Source of the DNA: Przewalskia tangutica
Lineage: Eukaryota; Streptophyta; Magnoliopsida; Solanales; Solanaceae
Assembly (NCBI GenBank): GCA_029844215.1
Contig: CM056718.1
Span: 81,952,764-82,016,763 of the forward strand
Direction: 5' to 3'
DNA length: 64,000 bases
Shown here: positions 1-11,268 of the stretch, one piece after another
Numbering within the stretch: the first letter of the stretch is position 1
How the letters are laid out: each line of letters begins with the position of its first letter
Position numbers and translations under genes: made by a program
Notes under the pieces: generated by a model
Database searches by the model: none
What the model saw: only the letters and a program-made list of their open reading frames with translations
Told to the model about the DNA's origin: nothing

Positions 1-160
1 ATAAGACAACATTCCAAATGGAAGCATACCCGTGCGCTACGCATCGTGTCAGTATGTCCAAAGGGAAACAATAAGACAACAAGCCGGTAATCAAAGTGGA
101 AGCATACCCGTGCGCTACGCATCGTGTCAGTATGTCCAAAGCGATTAACAAAAGTAACAC
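1..160. repeat. 70-bp minisatellite in A LTR (2+ copies visible)
   Basis: Units start ATAAGACAAC and carry GGAAGCATACCCG and ATGTCCAAAG(G/C). Two copies are visible before the window edge. The matching array in the other A LTR has four copies (about 5718-6003), so the rest of this one probably lies to the left. Confidence 0.75.
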
Positions 161-295
161 TATCAACAGGAACGTACCCGTGGAATTTATCCGTCACTGC
201 CGGTCACGTCCCAGTAAGTTCTCAACAAGTCAACCGACCCTCCATCGAGAGACGCGGTAGTATAGAAACACAATTCTTGCACAACAAAGGCTATC

Positions 296-417
296 ACAAC
301 AAGCATAGGCAAGTTTCACAACAACAAGCATAGGCAAGTTTCACAACAACAAGCGTAGGCAAGTTTCACAACAACAAGCATAGGCAAGTTTCACAACAAC
401 AAGCATAGGCAAGTTTA
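296..417. repeat. 25-bp minisatellite, 5 copies
   Basis: The unit AACAAGCATAGGCAAGTTTC plus CACAA is repeated five times with one substitution (GCGTAGG in the third). The partner LTR has only three copies at 6146-6217. Confidence 0.9.
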
Positions 418-2567
418 TACACAACTTGAAGTACTTTCATTTTATGCCCAAGTCCGGGTTTTAACCCTAAAGTACTACGTACGTTAAATTCCTTTTAAAG
501 AGATCTATTCCTTTTATAAAAGTCACCCGATACCCGTAGTATAAAAATAGAGTGACTTATATCTTTTAAGTAAACCAAAACAACTTCCATACTTTCCTTT
601 TTAAAACCAAATTAAGGCAACACCATGCCTTTTTTTTTGGACCAAAACACTTCTCTTTTTAAAGTCAAGTTACCACATTAAAACCAATGATAAAACCTTT
701 CTTTTGTTTTCATAAGGTCGTTATAACCAACTTCCCATAAAGCTGTTATAACACCTTATGTTTTAAACCATTTTAAGACAACACAATGCCTTTCTTTTCC
801 CTAAAGTTCCAGTTTGCCTAATTTCAATTACACAAGTCTCTTTTTTGAAAAGTTTCATAGTTCAATGTCTTAATCTCTTTTAAAACAATTGAGTAACATA
901 TGCCATAGGTGAGTAGGTTATTCTTGTTCATAATCAATCTTATTAAGCAGCCATGATCTAGAAAATATAATATCATTTTGTCTCATCTTAGCTTCTATGC
1001 AGATGGAGGTTTCTACTGGTTTTAATAATACTTAATTATTCAATACATTTTCCTTTATTAACGCTGCAGTGGTTTGTCGATACACATTCTGATTTCCGAA
1101 AAAGGTAAAACATTATTCCTTTCAAAAACCAAGTACTCATTACTCACGAATGAGGTTTCACACAAACATCCATATTAAGTCAATTCTCTTTTCTTTTAAG
1201 AATAAGTCTCTTAACTTCTAAACCATTAAACCATTCTTTTTATCTCTCTTAAGACGTTACACCTAACTTCTCATAAAGCTGGTATAACTCTTAAGTTTTC
1301 AAGCCAAGTATACACTTCTTTCAAAAAGGTTTCTTAATCTTTTAGAATACTTCAAGGTTCTTTATTATCACACATCAAGTCGGTTATAAGTCAAATCAGT
1401 TATCTTTTAAAAAAACTACAAAGCATTTCTCATTTACATAGAGCTGTTATAACCAACTTCCCATAAAGCCGTTATAACACTTTATGTTTAAAAACAATCA
1501 AATACATTTAACACACGTATCGCTCACCGTACTACATAGTTATACACATATCATGCTAGAACAGATAAGAAGAGGTTCACATACCTCGCGACGATTATCG
1601 ACTAATAGCAAAACGCTCCCAGTACCTCAAACCGTCGGCTACACTCTAAGCCAAGAAGATCACTCCACACGTAGTACTACAACCTATACAGGCCACAAGG
1701 CGCCTATTAATATCTTTAGATCCCGACGTAGAATATTCTACGTAAAATTCGAAGACTCCCCGCAACAAAGATAATTCTCCTCCTCTATCGAGGCCGCTAC
1801 CAAGCCAACCGTGGGGTTTACACGTTCAACCGGACGTGTACAATTCTACTTCACAGTAATGCTATACAAGTCTACTGTAATACAGTCCTAAGTAATTACA
1901 GTTCAGTTCTCATCTTAAAGTTCAGGCTTAAGTCGCAAGACATTGCCGTAAGTATTATTCAGGCTTAAGTCAAAAGACATTGCCGCACAACTATGTTCAA
2001 TTCTATATATAGTATACCTTAACTATATATTCCAACAACATGTAATTTCCAATTACAACAGAAGGTTAAGAGTGTTTACCTCGTTAAGCCCAAAATTATC
2101 CAAGTTATAAGTCGATCCTGAGCAAGGTTTAGCTCCTACTCCGTGCGCTCCAACCCGCTCCAAACAACCCTTAGAAGTTCTTACCAACTTCTACTTAACA
2201 CTTCAACCGACTATGAAGGTTTTCCTTAGGGTTTCGTTTAGTGGCTAAAGGAAGTATAATAGTATTTGGGCTTTTGTATAAGTGTAACCTTGGGAATACT
2301 ACAAGGTATTTGGGCCAAGGTATTTGGGCATTATAACAATACTTGGAGAGTATTTCTATACCACAAAAAGGGGGGTATTTATACGAGACAACTAGGCTAG
2401 GGGGGGGTACCCCTCGGCCAAGGCTTCACAAGGGGGAGGGTGTGGTGGCTCTCGGCCAAGCTCAACTAGGAGGGGGGGGAGAGGGACGAAAAGCTCACAC
2501 TAAGAGGGGGGAGGATTTTTAACACTTAGAACAATTTAGGATGAAGAAGTTCATCAACTTAGAGGGG

Positions 2568-2761
2568 TATTTATAGGTCAAGCCATGGCCAACCAATGGC
2601 CAAGATCACTCCAAGTGTTAGGCAAGTGTAGGGCTAGGATTAAGCCATGTGCACCTTATCCATCTACCACACAACTTGCACAAAATATCCTACCTAACCA
2701 TGCCACCTATTCGGCCAAGCATTACCGCCCACACTCATCCAATGTGAGGGTGACACATGTC
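2568..2761 (-). promoter_or_regulatory. A 3' LTR U3 core promoter
   Basis: On the element strand the palindrome GACACATGTC (2752-2761) precedes TATAAATA (2568-2575) by about 180 bases, and the TATA box is about 390 bases inside the LTR. The same pair is seen in the other A LTR and in all three F LTRs. The promoter assignment is inferred from the match to the plant TATA consensus and its position. Confidence 0.6.
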
Positions 2762-3769
2762 ACCCTCCCGTTGGTCCAACATGTTTCGTCTCTCGGAAAA
2801 ATCCGCAAAAATTAGAAATGACATAGCCGGAATTTTCCCTTCGCAAGTTTAGTAAAACGTTTCAAGAAAACGACTTTTTCGCACTTGTGCCCAAATTTCA
2901 AACTTGTCAATTCTTAAGGCAAAATTTAATACGCACTCACGCATATACTGGAAATACTGGGTATAACATTCTCCCATACTTAGAAACATTCGTCCCGAAT
3001 GTTCCTTCTCAAGGTGGATTACGAAGAAGATCTTCTAACAAGTTGCCAACTCCACGCCTGGCCACGAACTAACACACGTTCTCTTCTTCTTCCTTACTCG
3101 CCGCCCTCTCCGAACACTTGAACTCTTCTAGTATACGCACCATACTTCATCATTGCTTCGATTTCAATACTTTGGAGTTACAACCTCCAAACTTGGTCAT
3201 CTTACTAGCTTTACTTTCCTCTAAGGCCATTCCCGGCCTTCACGAACCGATTCTGGTCGAACATATCCACAAACTCATACGATGGTCATCTAAACATGGG
3301 CCTAGCACCCTCGTGACCCTACCACCTGGCGGGACCACCCAGAGCTGACCCCACCGAAGCAGCCGCGGGTTGGCCCTCAACATGGCCCCAACCCGACCCA
3401 CTTAACGCATCACGCTCTTGTTCCCCGATCCGGAACAATCTTACCTCTACAGGTCATGAAAGCTACCACTTCCATTGCACACTACCCAGGGACTTTATCA
3501 CACAAAACGTTCTAGGCATAAAAATGCACTCCGACAAGGATCACTTGCAAAATCTGGTACTCAAGACGGCCTTACATCTAAGGTCTCAACTGTAATATTC
3601 TAAGGTTCATCATTTTCTCACCCTCAAGCTTACCCTTCTCACTAACCAGGTTCTACATCACGTTTTAGCACAAAGCTATCCGAACATAACACTAAACACA
3701 TCATCACAACATCAATACATACAAAACTCTAGAGGGTTAAGGATATACCTGAAAATAGGTGATTCAGAG

Positions 3770-4929
3770 GACCGCTAAAACTGGGAACTTCCACCGCGAC
3801 CTCTACCGTGGCCCGCCGGTGTATGAACATCCTGCCTGGCTATGGAAGGTGAAGAACCCGCAACTGATCCCGTAGTCTGTGCTATCCTACCAGCGCTACC
3901 CCTTGTCGGACAATTTCTCCCAAAATGGCCCTGCTGGCCGCATGTAAAACAAACTCCCGGACTAGCACGACACTCCCACCGCGAGTCTACCACACGGTCA
4001 CAACGAGGTAGGGTGGCTTCACCGTTAACACCCCGCTCTCCCGAAAATTGAACCTCGAGCCCCCGACCGCCTCAAAACTCGACGCTCAAGATTGTAGAGA
4101 CCACTCAGATCGGGCGAGGCGCATAACTAGTCTGCTGAGGCGGTTGCCTCGAAAATCACCAAAGGACCTGCAGCTCGCCCTCTTCTCACGACTTTGGTCA
4201 TTCCGTCGATTTCTCCGCCTCACCTCCTCAGGCATAAGCTCGCATGCGGCAATGTCCATGCCCTGAAGAGCTACACCCGAACAACTCTCTCGCTAGGTAA
4301 TCATCGAGCCTCAGAACATATCGGTGGACTCGATCCTCCATACTAGCTACTAATGCGGGATGTGACGCCAATGAGTCGAACTCACATTGTACTCCCGCAT
4401 CAGACGCTCGCTCGCCGCAACACCAAAAATCATTTACCGAGCCCTCCTCATCTGGCGGCAAGAAGTGTGCAAGAAATGCCTTTGAGAACTCGTCCCGAGC
4501 CAAGTGCATTCTTTCCCGACAGCTCACGAATCAAACCAATCGATCGCGGTATCACGCACCGATGCGAACTCAGACCATCGACTCGGTCTCCGAGGCCTTG
4601 ATCACTCATGATCCGCAGAATCGCCGGATGAACTCCTGCGGATCATCCTCGTGCCTCGACCCATAAAACTCGCGTTACACTCGTAAAATCCCGTAGTCTC
4701 AAATCGCTCGCCGGTTGAACTACGGTGCTACTGGGATCGAACCGCTGCTGCGTCGGCTTATCTCAAGTCCGCCACAACGGCCATTAATTGGGCCATCTCC
4801 TTGTAACCCATCTCTCTCGCCTCACTGTAGGATGGAGGCTCGTGCATCGTGGTCTCTGTAGAGGCTGCTACTCTACTCGTATCTCCTCTCGCCGCTTGCC
4901 CTTCGGGCCCGGTTGCCTTGGCGAGGCAT
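3770..4929 (-). pseudogene. gag: A gag remnant (capsid + zinc knuckle), frameshifted
   Basis: Gag forms the particle that packages element RNA. The start is set at the ATG complementary to 4927-4929, in the same context (ATGCCTC, about 200 bases past the PBS) as the gag starts of C, F and E. Capsid fragments are legible at 4228-4527, including FSKAFLAHFLPP, EFDSLA and EDRVHRYVLRLDDYL, matching the plant Ty3/gypsy retrotrans_gag domain. The zinc knuckle CFTCGQQGHFGRNC (CX2CX4HX4C) is intact at about 3900-3945 and is followed by a glycine/arginine-rich tail ending GRGRGGSSQF. Several frame changes interrupt it; some may be assembly errors. Confidence 0.8.
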
Positions 4930-5037
4930 AATCGTAAAAACGAGATACGCCGAGGGGTCCAACTTACAACACACTCTAAGGCACGATCTCGTAATGAGAA
5001 GAATGGAAACTAATCCTAAATGTCCTATAGCCTCACG

Positions 5038-5067
5038 ATTATAGATGGTGCACAACACACCGATAAT
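5038..5067 (-). promoter_or_regulatory. Leader hairpin with GTGCAC loop (putative dimerisation site), A
   Basis: Element-strand stem ATTATCGGTGTG faces CCA-TCTATAAT around loop TTGTGCAC. The palindrome GTGCAC lies at 5048-5053, about 55 bases downstream of the PBS. Compared with B, E and G this copy lacks two bases of the 3' arm. The function is inferred from the likeness to retroviral kissing-loop sites. Confidence 0.5.
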
Positions 5068-5108
5068 CAAGACTTACTAGACACGGTCAGACACTTTCCG
5101 AGGATTAA

Positions 5109-5121
5109 TCGCTCGATACCA
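5109..5121 (-). other. A primer binding site
   Basis: Element-strand TGGTATCGAGCGA lies a few bases inside the 5' LTR. It resembles the common plant initiator-tRNA-Met PBS TGGTATCAGAGC with one A missing. It primes minus-strand DNA synthesis. Confidence 0.75.
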
Positions 5122-5717
5122 CTTTGTCACGACCAACCGGGCGTGGATCGTGCCTTACCGGGCACCCTAGTGATACAACCTCGAGAAAATCAGCGAACAT
5201 AAAGCATAAATATGAAACAAGAGACATGATAAATAAAGCAAATAGGCAACCAAAACGGTTGCCTTCCAACATATATATAAACATTTGAACAAGCATAATC
5301 CTTACACTCGCCCACAACAAAGGCATGCACCTCTAAGATTTATACAACAACTATGACGGGACAGGCCCCGCCATACCCCGAACGCATAAGAACTTACGGA
5401 CTGTGGTAACATACCAAAGATAAGCCTCCGACAAAACGGAGCTTCCCAAAACGCTGAAATGAGATCCTAAACGCGGATCGACGGTAGATGTACTTCTACT
5501 GCGGATGAACGCAGCCTCAAGGAGGTCGATAACAGTACCAAGTATGTGAAATCAGAAATATCAGAATGAAATCATAATAGTCTATAAAAGCAGAGATGTA
5601 TGATAACCAAACTACAAGACACACACATAACGATTATATCAATTCGTGGTCTCACGCCCACAACATCAATCCCGCCGTGAGTACCTTTCTCACCGCCAGC
5701 TGCTATGATATGATAAC

Positions 5718-6003
5718 AACAAGACAAGAATCCAAATGGGAGCATACCCGCGCGCTACGCATCGCTTCGTGATGTCCAAAGGGAACAAATAAGACAACAT
5801 TCCAAATGGAAGCATACCCGCAGCGCTACGCATCGTGTCGATGAGTCCAAAGGGAAATAATAAGACAAAGATTCCAAATGAAGCATACCCGCAGCGCTAC
5901 GATCGTGTCGAGATGTCCAAAGGGAAACAATAAGACAACAAGGCAGAATCAAAGTGGAAGCATACCCGCGCGCTACGATCGTGTCGTGATGTCCAAAGCG
6001 ATT
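5718..6003. repeat. 70-bp minisatellite, 4 copies, A 5' LTR
   Basis: Four units of about 70 bases with the common core AAGCATACCCG...GTCCAAAG, the last ending GCGATTAAC. Units differ mostly by small indels within the CG-rich CGCGCTACGCATCG part. Confidence 0.8.
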
Positions 6004-6145
6004 AACAAAAGTAACACTATCAACAGAACGCACTGCGGAATTTATCCGCCACCACGGCCACGCCCAAGTAAGTTCTCAACAAGTCAACCGACCTCCATCG
6101 AGACGCGGTAGTATAGAAACACAATTCTTGCACAACAAAGGCTAT

Positions 6146-6217
6146 CACAACAAGCATAGGCAAGTTTCACAACAACAAGCATAGGCAAGTTTCACAACAA
6201 CAAGCATAGCAAGTTTA
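6146..6217. repeat. 25-bp minisatellite, 3 copies, A 5' LTR
   Basis: Same unit as at 296-417 but with three copies; the last has lost one G (GCATAGCAAG). Confidence 0.85.
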
Positions 6218-8355
6218 TACACAACTCAAGTACTTTCATTTTATGCCCAAGTCCTGTTTTAACCCTAAAGTACTACGACGTTAAATTCCTTTTAAAGAGA
6301 TCTATTCCTTTATAAAAGTCACCCGATACCCGTAGTATAAAAATAGAGTGACTTATATCTTTTAAGTAAACCAAAACAACTTCCATACTTTCCTTTTAAA
6401 ACCAAATTAAGGCAACACCATGCCTTTTTTTTGACCAAAACACTTCTTTTTAAAGTCAAGTTACCGCATTAAAACCAATGATAAAACCTTTCTTTTGTTT
6501 TCATAAGGTCGTTATAACCAACTTCCCATAAAGTCATTATAACACCTTATGTTTTAAACCATTTTAAGACAACACAATGCCTTTCTTTTCCTAAAGTTCC
6601 AGGTTGCCTAATTTCAATTACACAAGTCTTTTTTGAAAAGTTTCATAGTTCAATGTCTTAATCTCTTTTAAAACAATTGAGTAACATATGCCATAAAGTA
6701 GTAGGTTATTCTTGTTCATAATCAATCTTATTAAGCAGCCATGATCTAGAAAATGTAATATCATTTTGTCTCATCTTAGCTTCTATGCAGATGGAGGTTT
6801 CTATGGTTTTAATAATACTTAATTATTCAATACATTTTCCTTTATTAACGCTGCAGGTGGTTTGTCGATACACATTCTCGATTTCCAAATCAAGAAACAT
6901 TATTCCTTTCAAAACCAAGTACTCATTACTCACGAATGAGGTTTCACACAAACATCCATATTAAGTCAAGTCTCTTATCTTTTAAGAATAAGTCTCTTAA
7001 CTTCTAAACCATTAAACCATTCTTTTTATCTCTCTTAAGACGTTACACCTAACTTCTCATAAAGCTGGTATAACTCTTAAGTTTTCAAGCCAAGTATACA
7101 CTTCTTTCAAAAAGGTTTCTTAATCTTTTAGAATACTTCAAGGTTCTTTATTATCACACATCAAGTCGGTTATAAGTCAAATCAGTTATCTTTTAAAAAA
7201 ACTACAAAGCATTTCTCATTTACATAGAGCTGTTATAACCAACTTCCCATAAAGCCGTTATCACACTTTATGTTTAAAAACAATCAAATACATTTAACAC
7301 ATGTACGTCTACCATACTACATAGTTATACACATATCATGCTAGAACAGATAAGAAGAGGTTCACATACCTCGCGACGATTATCGACTAATAGCAAAACG
7401 CTCCCAGTACCTCAAACCGTCGGCGACACTCTAAGCCAAGATCACTCCACACGTAGTACTACAACCTATAGAGGCCACAAGGCGCCTATTAATATCTTTA
7501 GATCCCGACGTAGAATATTCTACAGAAAATTCGGCAGCACCTCCCCCCCCCCCCCCGCAACAGCGTAATTCTCCTCCTCTATCGAGGCCGGCTACCAAGC
7601 CAACCAGGGGGGGGGGTTTACACGTTTAACCGGACGTGTACAATTCTACTTCACAGTAATGCTATACAAGTCTACTGTAATACAGTCCTAAGTAATTACA
7701 GTTCAGTTCTCATCTTAAAGTTCAGGCTTAAGTCGCAAGACATTGCCGTAAGTATTATTCAGGCTTAAGTCAAAAGACATTGCCGCACAACTATGTTCAA
7801 TTCTATATATAGTATACCTTAACTATATATTCCAACAACATGTAATTTCCAATTACAACAGAAGGTTAAGAGTGTTTACCTCGATAAGCCCAAAATTATC
7901 CAAGTTATAAGTCGATCCTGAGCAAGGTTTAGCTCCTACTCCGTGCGCTCCAACCCGCTCCAAACAACCCTTAGAAGTTCTTACCAACTTCTACTTAACA
8001 CTTCAACCGACTATGAAGGTTTTCCTTAGGGTTTCGTTTAGTGGCTAAAGGAAGTATAATAGTATTTGGGCTTTTGTATAAGTGTAACCTTGGGAATACT
8101 ACAAGGTATTTGGGCCAAGGTATTTGGGCATTATAACAATACTTGGAGAGTATTTCTATACCACAAAAAGGGGGGTATTTATACGAGACAACTAGGCTAG
8201 GGGGGGGGGTACCCCTCGGCCAAGGCTTCACAAGGGTGTGGTGGCTCTCGCCAAGCTCAACTAGAGGGGGAGAGGGACGAAAGCTCACACTAAGAGGGGA
8301 GGATTTTTAACACTTAGAACAATTTAGGATGAAGAAGTTCATCAACTTAGAGGGG

Positions 8356-8549
8356 TATTTATAGGTCAAGCCATGGCCAACCAATGGCCAAGATCACTCC
8401 AAGTGTTAGGCAAGTGTAGGGCTAGGATTAAGCCATGTGCACCTTATCCATCTACCACACAACTTGCACAAAATATCCTACCTAACCATGCCACCTATTC
8501 GGCCAAGCATTACCGCCCACACTCATCCAATGTGAGGGTGACACATGTC
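8356..8549 (-). promoter_or_regulatory. A 5' LTR U3 core promoter
   Basis: GACACATGTC at 8540-8549 and TATAAATA at 8356-8363 on the element strand. The TATA box is about 400 bases inside the LTR, so a transcript starting about 30 bases later would carry some 3.2 kb of R-U5 before the PBS. Inferred from consensus and conservation. Confidence 0.6.
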
Positions 8550-8765
8550 ACCCTCCCGTTGGTCCAACATGTTTCGCCTCTAAAAATCCGCAAAAATTAG
8601 AAATGACATAGCCGGAATTTTCCCTTCGCAAGTTTAGTAAAACGTTTCGTCGAAAAACGACTCCTTTCGGCACTTGTGCCCAAATTTCGAAACTTGTCAA
8701 TTCTTAAGGCAAAAATTTAATACGTACGCCCTCACGTACATACTCTGGAAATACGGGGTATAACA

Positions 8766-8936
8766 TTTATGGGCAGGCTATATGACATTATCGCATCCCA
8801 GGAATGGGCCGGGCAGTATACCTTTATGGGCAGACTATGTGACATTATCGCATCCCAGGAATGGGCCGGGCAGTATACCTTTATGGGCAGACTATGTGAC
8901 TTTATCGCGTCCCAGATTTGGCCGGGCATTATAGGC
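8766..8936. repeat. 57-bp minisatellite, 3 copies, C LTR
   Basis: Units start TTTATGGGCAG at 8766, 8823 and 8880, an exact 57-base period. The array begins at the A insertion boundary, so further copies may lie beyond A's left end. Its open frame on the minus strand (8732-8929) is a by-product of the 3n period. Confidence 0.9.
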
Positions 8937-9640
8937 GTCCCTCCATAAAGGGCCGGATTATGTTATGTAAGGTAAGTAAGTTATATGGTAATGAACTTGA
9001 TGATTTTCCTAAGTATGTACATAAGAAAGTGACTATAACTTTTATTGAAAAATGGTAAAAGATAATAAGGTACGATTAAGTTCACGAGATGGTAATGACA
9101 TGGTAGGTTCAGGTATTTACCCTTTTTACACTTACCTCTGTCATGCTTTTATACAGATATGTTTTAATTGTTGTACCTTACTTAGCTCCATATTCTGCAC
9201 TGTTAGATCGACTTCTTCTGGGTCGCGTCATGCCCGCAGGTATTAGGTGCACAGGGTGGTGATCCTTGCTCTTAGGATCTCGGTTCAGTTTTTGGGAAAA
9301 AGCTCCATTTGCTCCGGAGGCTTATCTCTTGGTACGGTTTCCCCTGAGGTTGTAGATTCATGTATTTTCAGGGGTATGGCGGGGCCCTGTCCCGCCACGG
9401 TTGTTATGTTGAAACTCTTAGAGGTCTGTAGTCACATATTGTGGGTCAGTTTGTAAAGGAAAGGAGGTAACTGCTTCGGTTGTATATATATGTCCAGGAA
9501 GGTAGCCCTATCGGCTAACCTGTTGTTTTTATTTAAGTTGAGTTACCTTATAAGTTTCAAGTAAGTTCCGCTGATTATCTCTGATGTATACCTGTAAGGG
9601 TGCCCTGGTAGGGCACCATGGCCCGGTCCTGGTCGTGACA
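8766..9640 (+). repeat. C 5' LTR, 3' portion (truncated by insertion of A)
   Basis: It ends GTGACA at 9635-9640 directly before a PBS. The left part of this LTR must lie left of element A, outside the window. Contents: a 57-bp array (8766-8936), then U5 with motifs shared with the D and G LTRs, such as the GC-rich GGTATGGCGGGGCC near 9370, TATATATATG near 9485, and the conserved end GGCACCATGGCCCGG. No gene. Confidence 0.85.
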
Positions 9641-9644
9641 AAAG

Positions 9645-9657
9645 TGGTATCGAGCGC
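9645..9657 (+). other. C primer binding site
   Basis: TGGTATCGAGCGC lies four bases after the LTR end GTGACA. This is an iMet-type PBS with the one-base-shorter form seen in A, B, F and G. It is followed by the family-conserved leader CTTAGTCCTCGGAAAGTGTC. Confidence 0.8.
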
Positions 9658-9702
9658 TTAGTCCTCGGAAAGTGTCTACAGACCGTGTCTAGTAGAGTCT
9701 TG

Positions 9703-9734
9703 ATTATCGGTGTGTTATGCACCACATCTATAAT
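9703..9734 (+). promoter_or_regulatory. Leader hairpin, loop ATGCAC variant, C
   Basis: Stem ATTATCGGTGTG / CACATCTATAAT with a single mismatch, loop TTATGCAC. The six-base palindrome seen in the other families is reduced to a TGCA core (9718-9721). C is the oldest element here, so decay is plausible. Confidence 0.5.
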
Positions 9735-9846
9735 CAGGAGGTTGTAGGACATTTAGGATTGGTTTCCATTCTTCTCTCTTTGAGATCGTGCAGTAGAGCT
9801 GTCATAGTAGGTTTAATCCTCTCTGACCTATTCTTATGTAACAGTT

Positions 9847-9862
9847 ATGCCTCCACGGAAGG
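9847..9862 (+). pseudogene. gag: C gag, N-terminal fragment split by B
   Basis: ATGCCTCCACGGAAGG encodes MPPRK plus the first base of the next codon, and then LTR B starts (TGTCACG at 9863). The reading frame resumes at 50698 with GTG-TAT-ACC once B and everything inside it are removed. MPPRK-type starts are typical of plant Ty3/gypsy gag. Confidence 0.8.
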
Positions 9863-10733
9863 TGTCACGACCCGGCCCCGAAGCTCGCGATCGTGCCCTA
9901 CCAGGCACCCCCGCTGTATACATCGAGAGAATAGCAATGAACATACACAACATACAAAAAAAAACTTAGACAGTAACCAACAACAGGCTAGCCGATAAGG
10001 CCACCTTCCGTAAAATATACTCAATCCAGAAATAGAACAATACATTTTTCTTTTCTTTACACCCAATCCACAATGTGACTACGCACTTAAGAATAACAAC
10101 TCAAGTGACGGCCCCGCCATACCGAATGTACAACAACCGACAATACGAGGATAAGCCTCCAAATGAAGGAGTTTCTCAACAATGTGACAGTGATCCTAAG
10201 AGCGAGGATCAAGAATCTGCACTTTACTCGCGCGTGAACGCAGCCCCAAGGAGGTCAAGATACATGTACCAAATATGTGAAATCAAGTATCAGAATGAAA
10301 TCATAAGTCTAAAATAAAAGCGGAGACATGTATGATTACTCAATTAACGACATCGTGCCTTACTAACAATGAGAGTAAATAGGAGTATACGTCAATATAA
10401 AGTAGGAGGCTCACGATCAAAGCAGACCACCCGCCCGCAGATGTCATTAAGCAATCCTATTCCCGACTATTTCACCCGCGTAGATCGCGTGGACCCGCAT
10501 GAGGTATTCCTCGCATAGGTCAGACTACCGCATGGAACTATTTCACCCGCATAAGCCCATAAGGACTCGCATGAGGTATTCCTCGCATCATGGGTAGCAA
10601 ATCCACGGAAACAGGTGGTATAACGTCTTGGGGGTTTACCCCTCATTTATACTCTTACCCTGAAGCAGGTGGTATAACGTCTTAGGGGTTTACCCCTCAT
10701 TTATACTCTTACCCTAGCTCAACCGGCCATCAT
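9863..10733 (-). repeat. B 3' LTR, piece 1 of 3
   Basis: Top strand starts TGTCACGACC. It aligns with 47643-48513. It contains GC motifs CCCGCATGAGG (10440-10600) and two copies of a unit carrying GGTGGTATAACGTCTT and GGGTTTACCCC (about 10610-10720). That unit is the reverse complement of the 68-bp satellite expanded in D. No gene. Confidence 0.85.
10729..10733. repeat. G target-site duplication (left), ATCAT
   Basis: ATCAT precedes the LTR start TGTTATA at 10734 and is repeated at 24721-24725. The empty site GGCCATCATACATAAC survives in the right B LTR at 48506-48521. Confidence 0.95.
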
Positions 10734-11059
10734 TGTTATACCCCGTAGTTCCAGGGTATATATGTGAGGATGTACGTACGAGAATACGACAGAAATTTTG
10801 GAAAGAAAGGAAGATGTGATTTTTCGACGGAAAAGTTTCCGGGTTTTGTGAAGGAAAAAGGTTCGTTGATGGGAATTGGATTCCCAGATTTGGTATTTGG
10901 GCTTCTTGAATTATATTAGAATTATGGAATTTTATTTCCGAAATTGGTCACGTGGGGCCCACTGAGAAATTTACGGCTTGTGGGGCCCACTTTGTTTTCG
11001 AGATTTTTGCCTTTATGGATATTTTCGGAAGATGAAATATTTTGGACGAGTAGGAGGGC

Positions 11060-11268
11060 GACACGTGTCACCCCCTAGGTGGCCTCATGGCCGAAATTTG
11101 CTAACAAGTGGCAAGACAAGTGGCCTTGTCTTGCTAGATATTTTGGGACAAGTGGCCAAGTCTTGCTAGATATTTTGTGTGGACAAGTGGCTCATGGGAC
11201 CCACACACACTTGTCCCCAATCTCAACCACACACTTGCCTTCATCCTAGCCCTTGGTTGTCCTATATA
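11060..11268 (+). promoter_or_regulatory. G LTR U3 core promoter
   Basis: GACACGTGTC (a palindromic G-box core CACGTG) at 11060-11069 and CCTATATAC with TATATA at 11263-11268, 529 bases inside the LTR. The other G LTRs have the pair at 16284-16491 and about 21369-21568. G-boxes bind plant bZIP/bHLH factors; activity here is inferred. Confidence 0.6.

Larger units (their letters stand above)
1..2968 (-). repeat. A 3' LTR (partial, window-truncated)
   Basis: This stretch is collinear with about 5797-8765, differing mainly by 1-3 base indels. It ends in TATAACA at 2962-2968 (element strand TGTTATA). It has no gene. Contents in top-strand order: 70-bp repeats, a 25-bp array, about 1.9 kb of AT-rich R/U5-like DNA, then U3 with poly-G tracts near 2370-2510, the TATA box and a CACATG palindrome. 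Short open frames here (for example 2585-2815) recur at the same place in the other LTR and code for nothing I recognise. Confidence 0.85.
2969..5124 (-). mobile_element. A internal region (gag-only)
   Basis: From the 3' end of the element (left) it holds the motif AACATTCGTCCCGAATGTT at 2986-3004 next to the PPT, then a module without recognisable protein (3010-3770), the gag remnant (3770-4929), the leader hairpin and the PBS. The module at about 3200-3450 is shared with E (about 62050-62280) and G (about 15330-15560 and 20440-20680), where it occupies the place pol takes in autonomous relatives. Confidence 0.75.
1..8765 (-). mobile_element. Element A: gag-only Ty3/gypsy (TR-GAG type), left end off window
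   Basis: In minus orientation the element reads: 5' LTR (5125-8765), PBS (5109-5121), a leader hairpin, a broken gag, a non-coding module, a PPT region and a 3' LTR of which only 1-2968 is in the window. No PR, RT, RNaseH or IN similarity is visible in the 2.16 kb internal region, so it should be non-autonomous. The LTR ends (TGTTATA...GTGACA on the element strand) and the PBS match those of the autonomous element F. It is inserted in the 5' LTR of element C, inside a 57-bp tandem array beginning at 8766; the base string TTTAT right after its end is the candidate TSD, but the partner copy lies outside the window. Confidence 0.85.
5125..8765 (-). repeat. A 5' LTR, 3641 bp
   Basis: The top strand starts TGTCACGACC and ends TATAACA (element strand TGTTATA...GTGACA), bounded by PBS on the left and by C LTR sequence on the right. 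It contains a 70-bp array (5718-6003, four copies), a 25-bp array (6146-6217, three copies), then AT-rich R/U5-like DNA and U3. Its last ~120 bases are free of the dropouts seen in the sister LTR. No gene. Confidence 0.9.

Noticed and set aside
7540..7560. Poly-C and poly-G runs as biological G-quadruplex sites
   Set aside because: Run lengths at 7540-7560 and 7605-7620 differ from the sister LTR (1750-1815) and look like homopolymer error.
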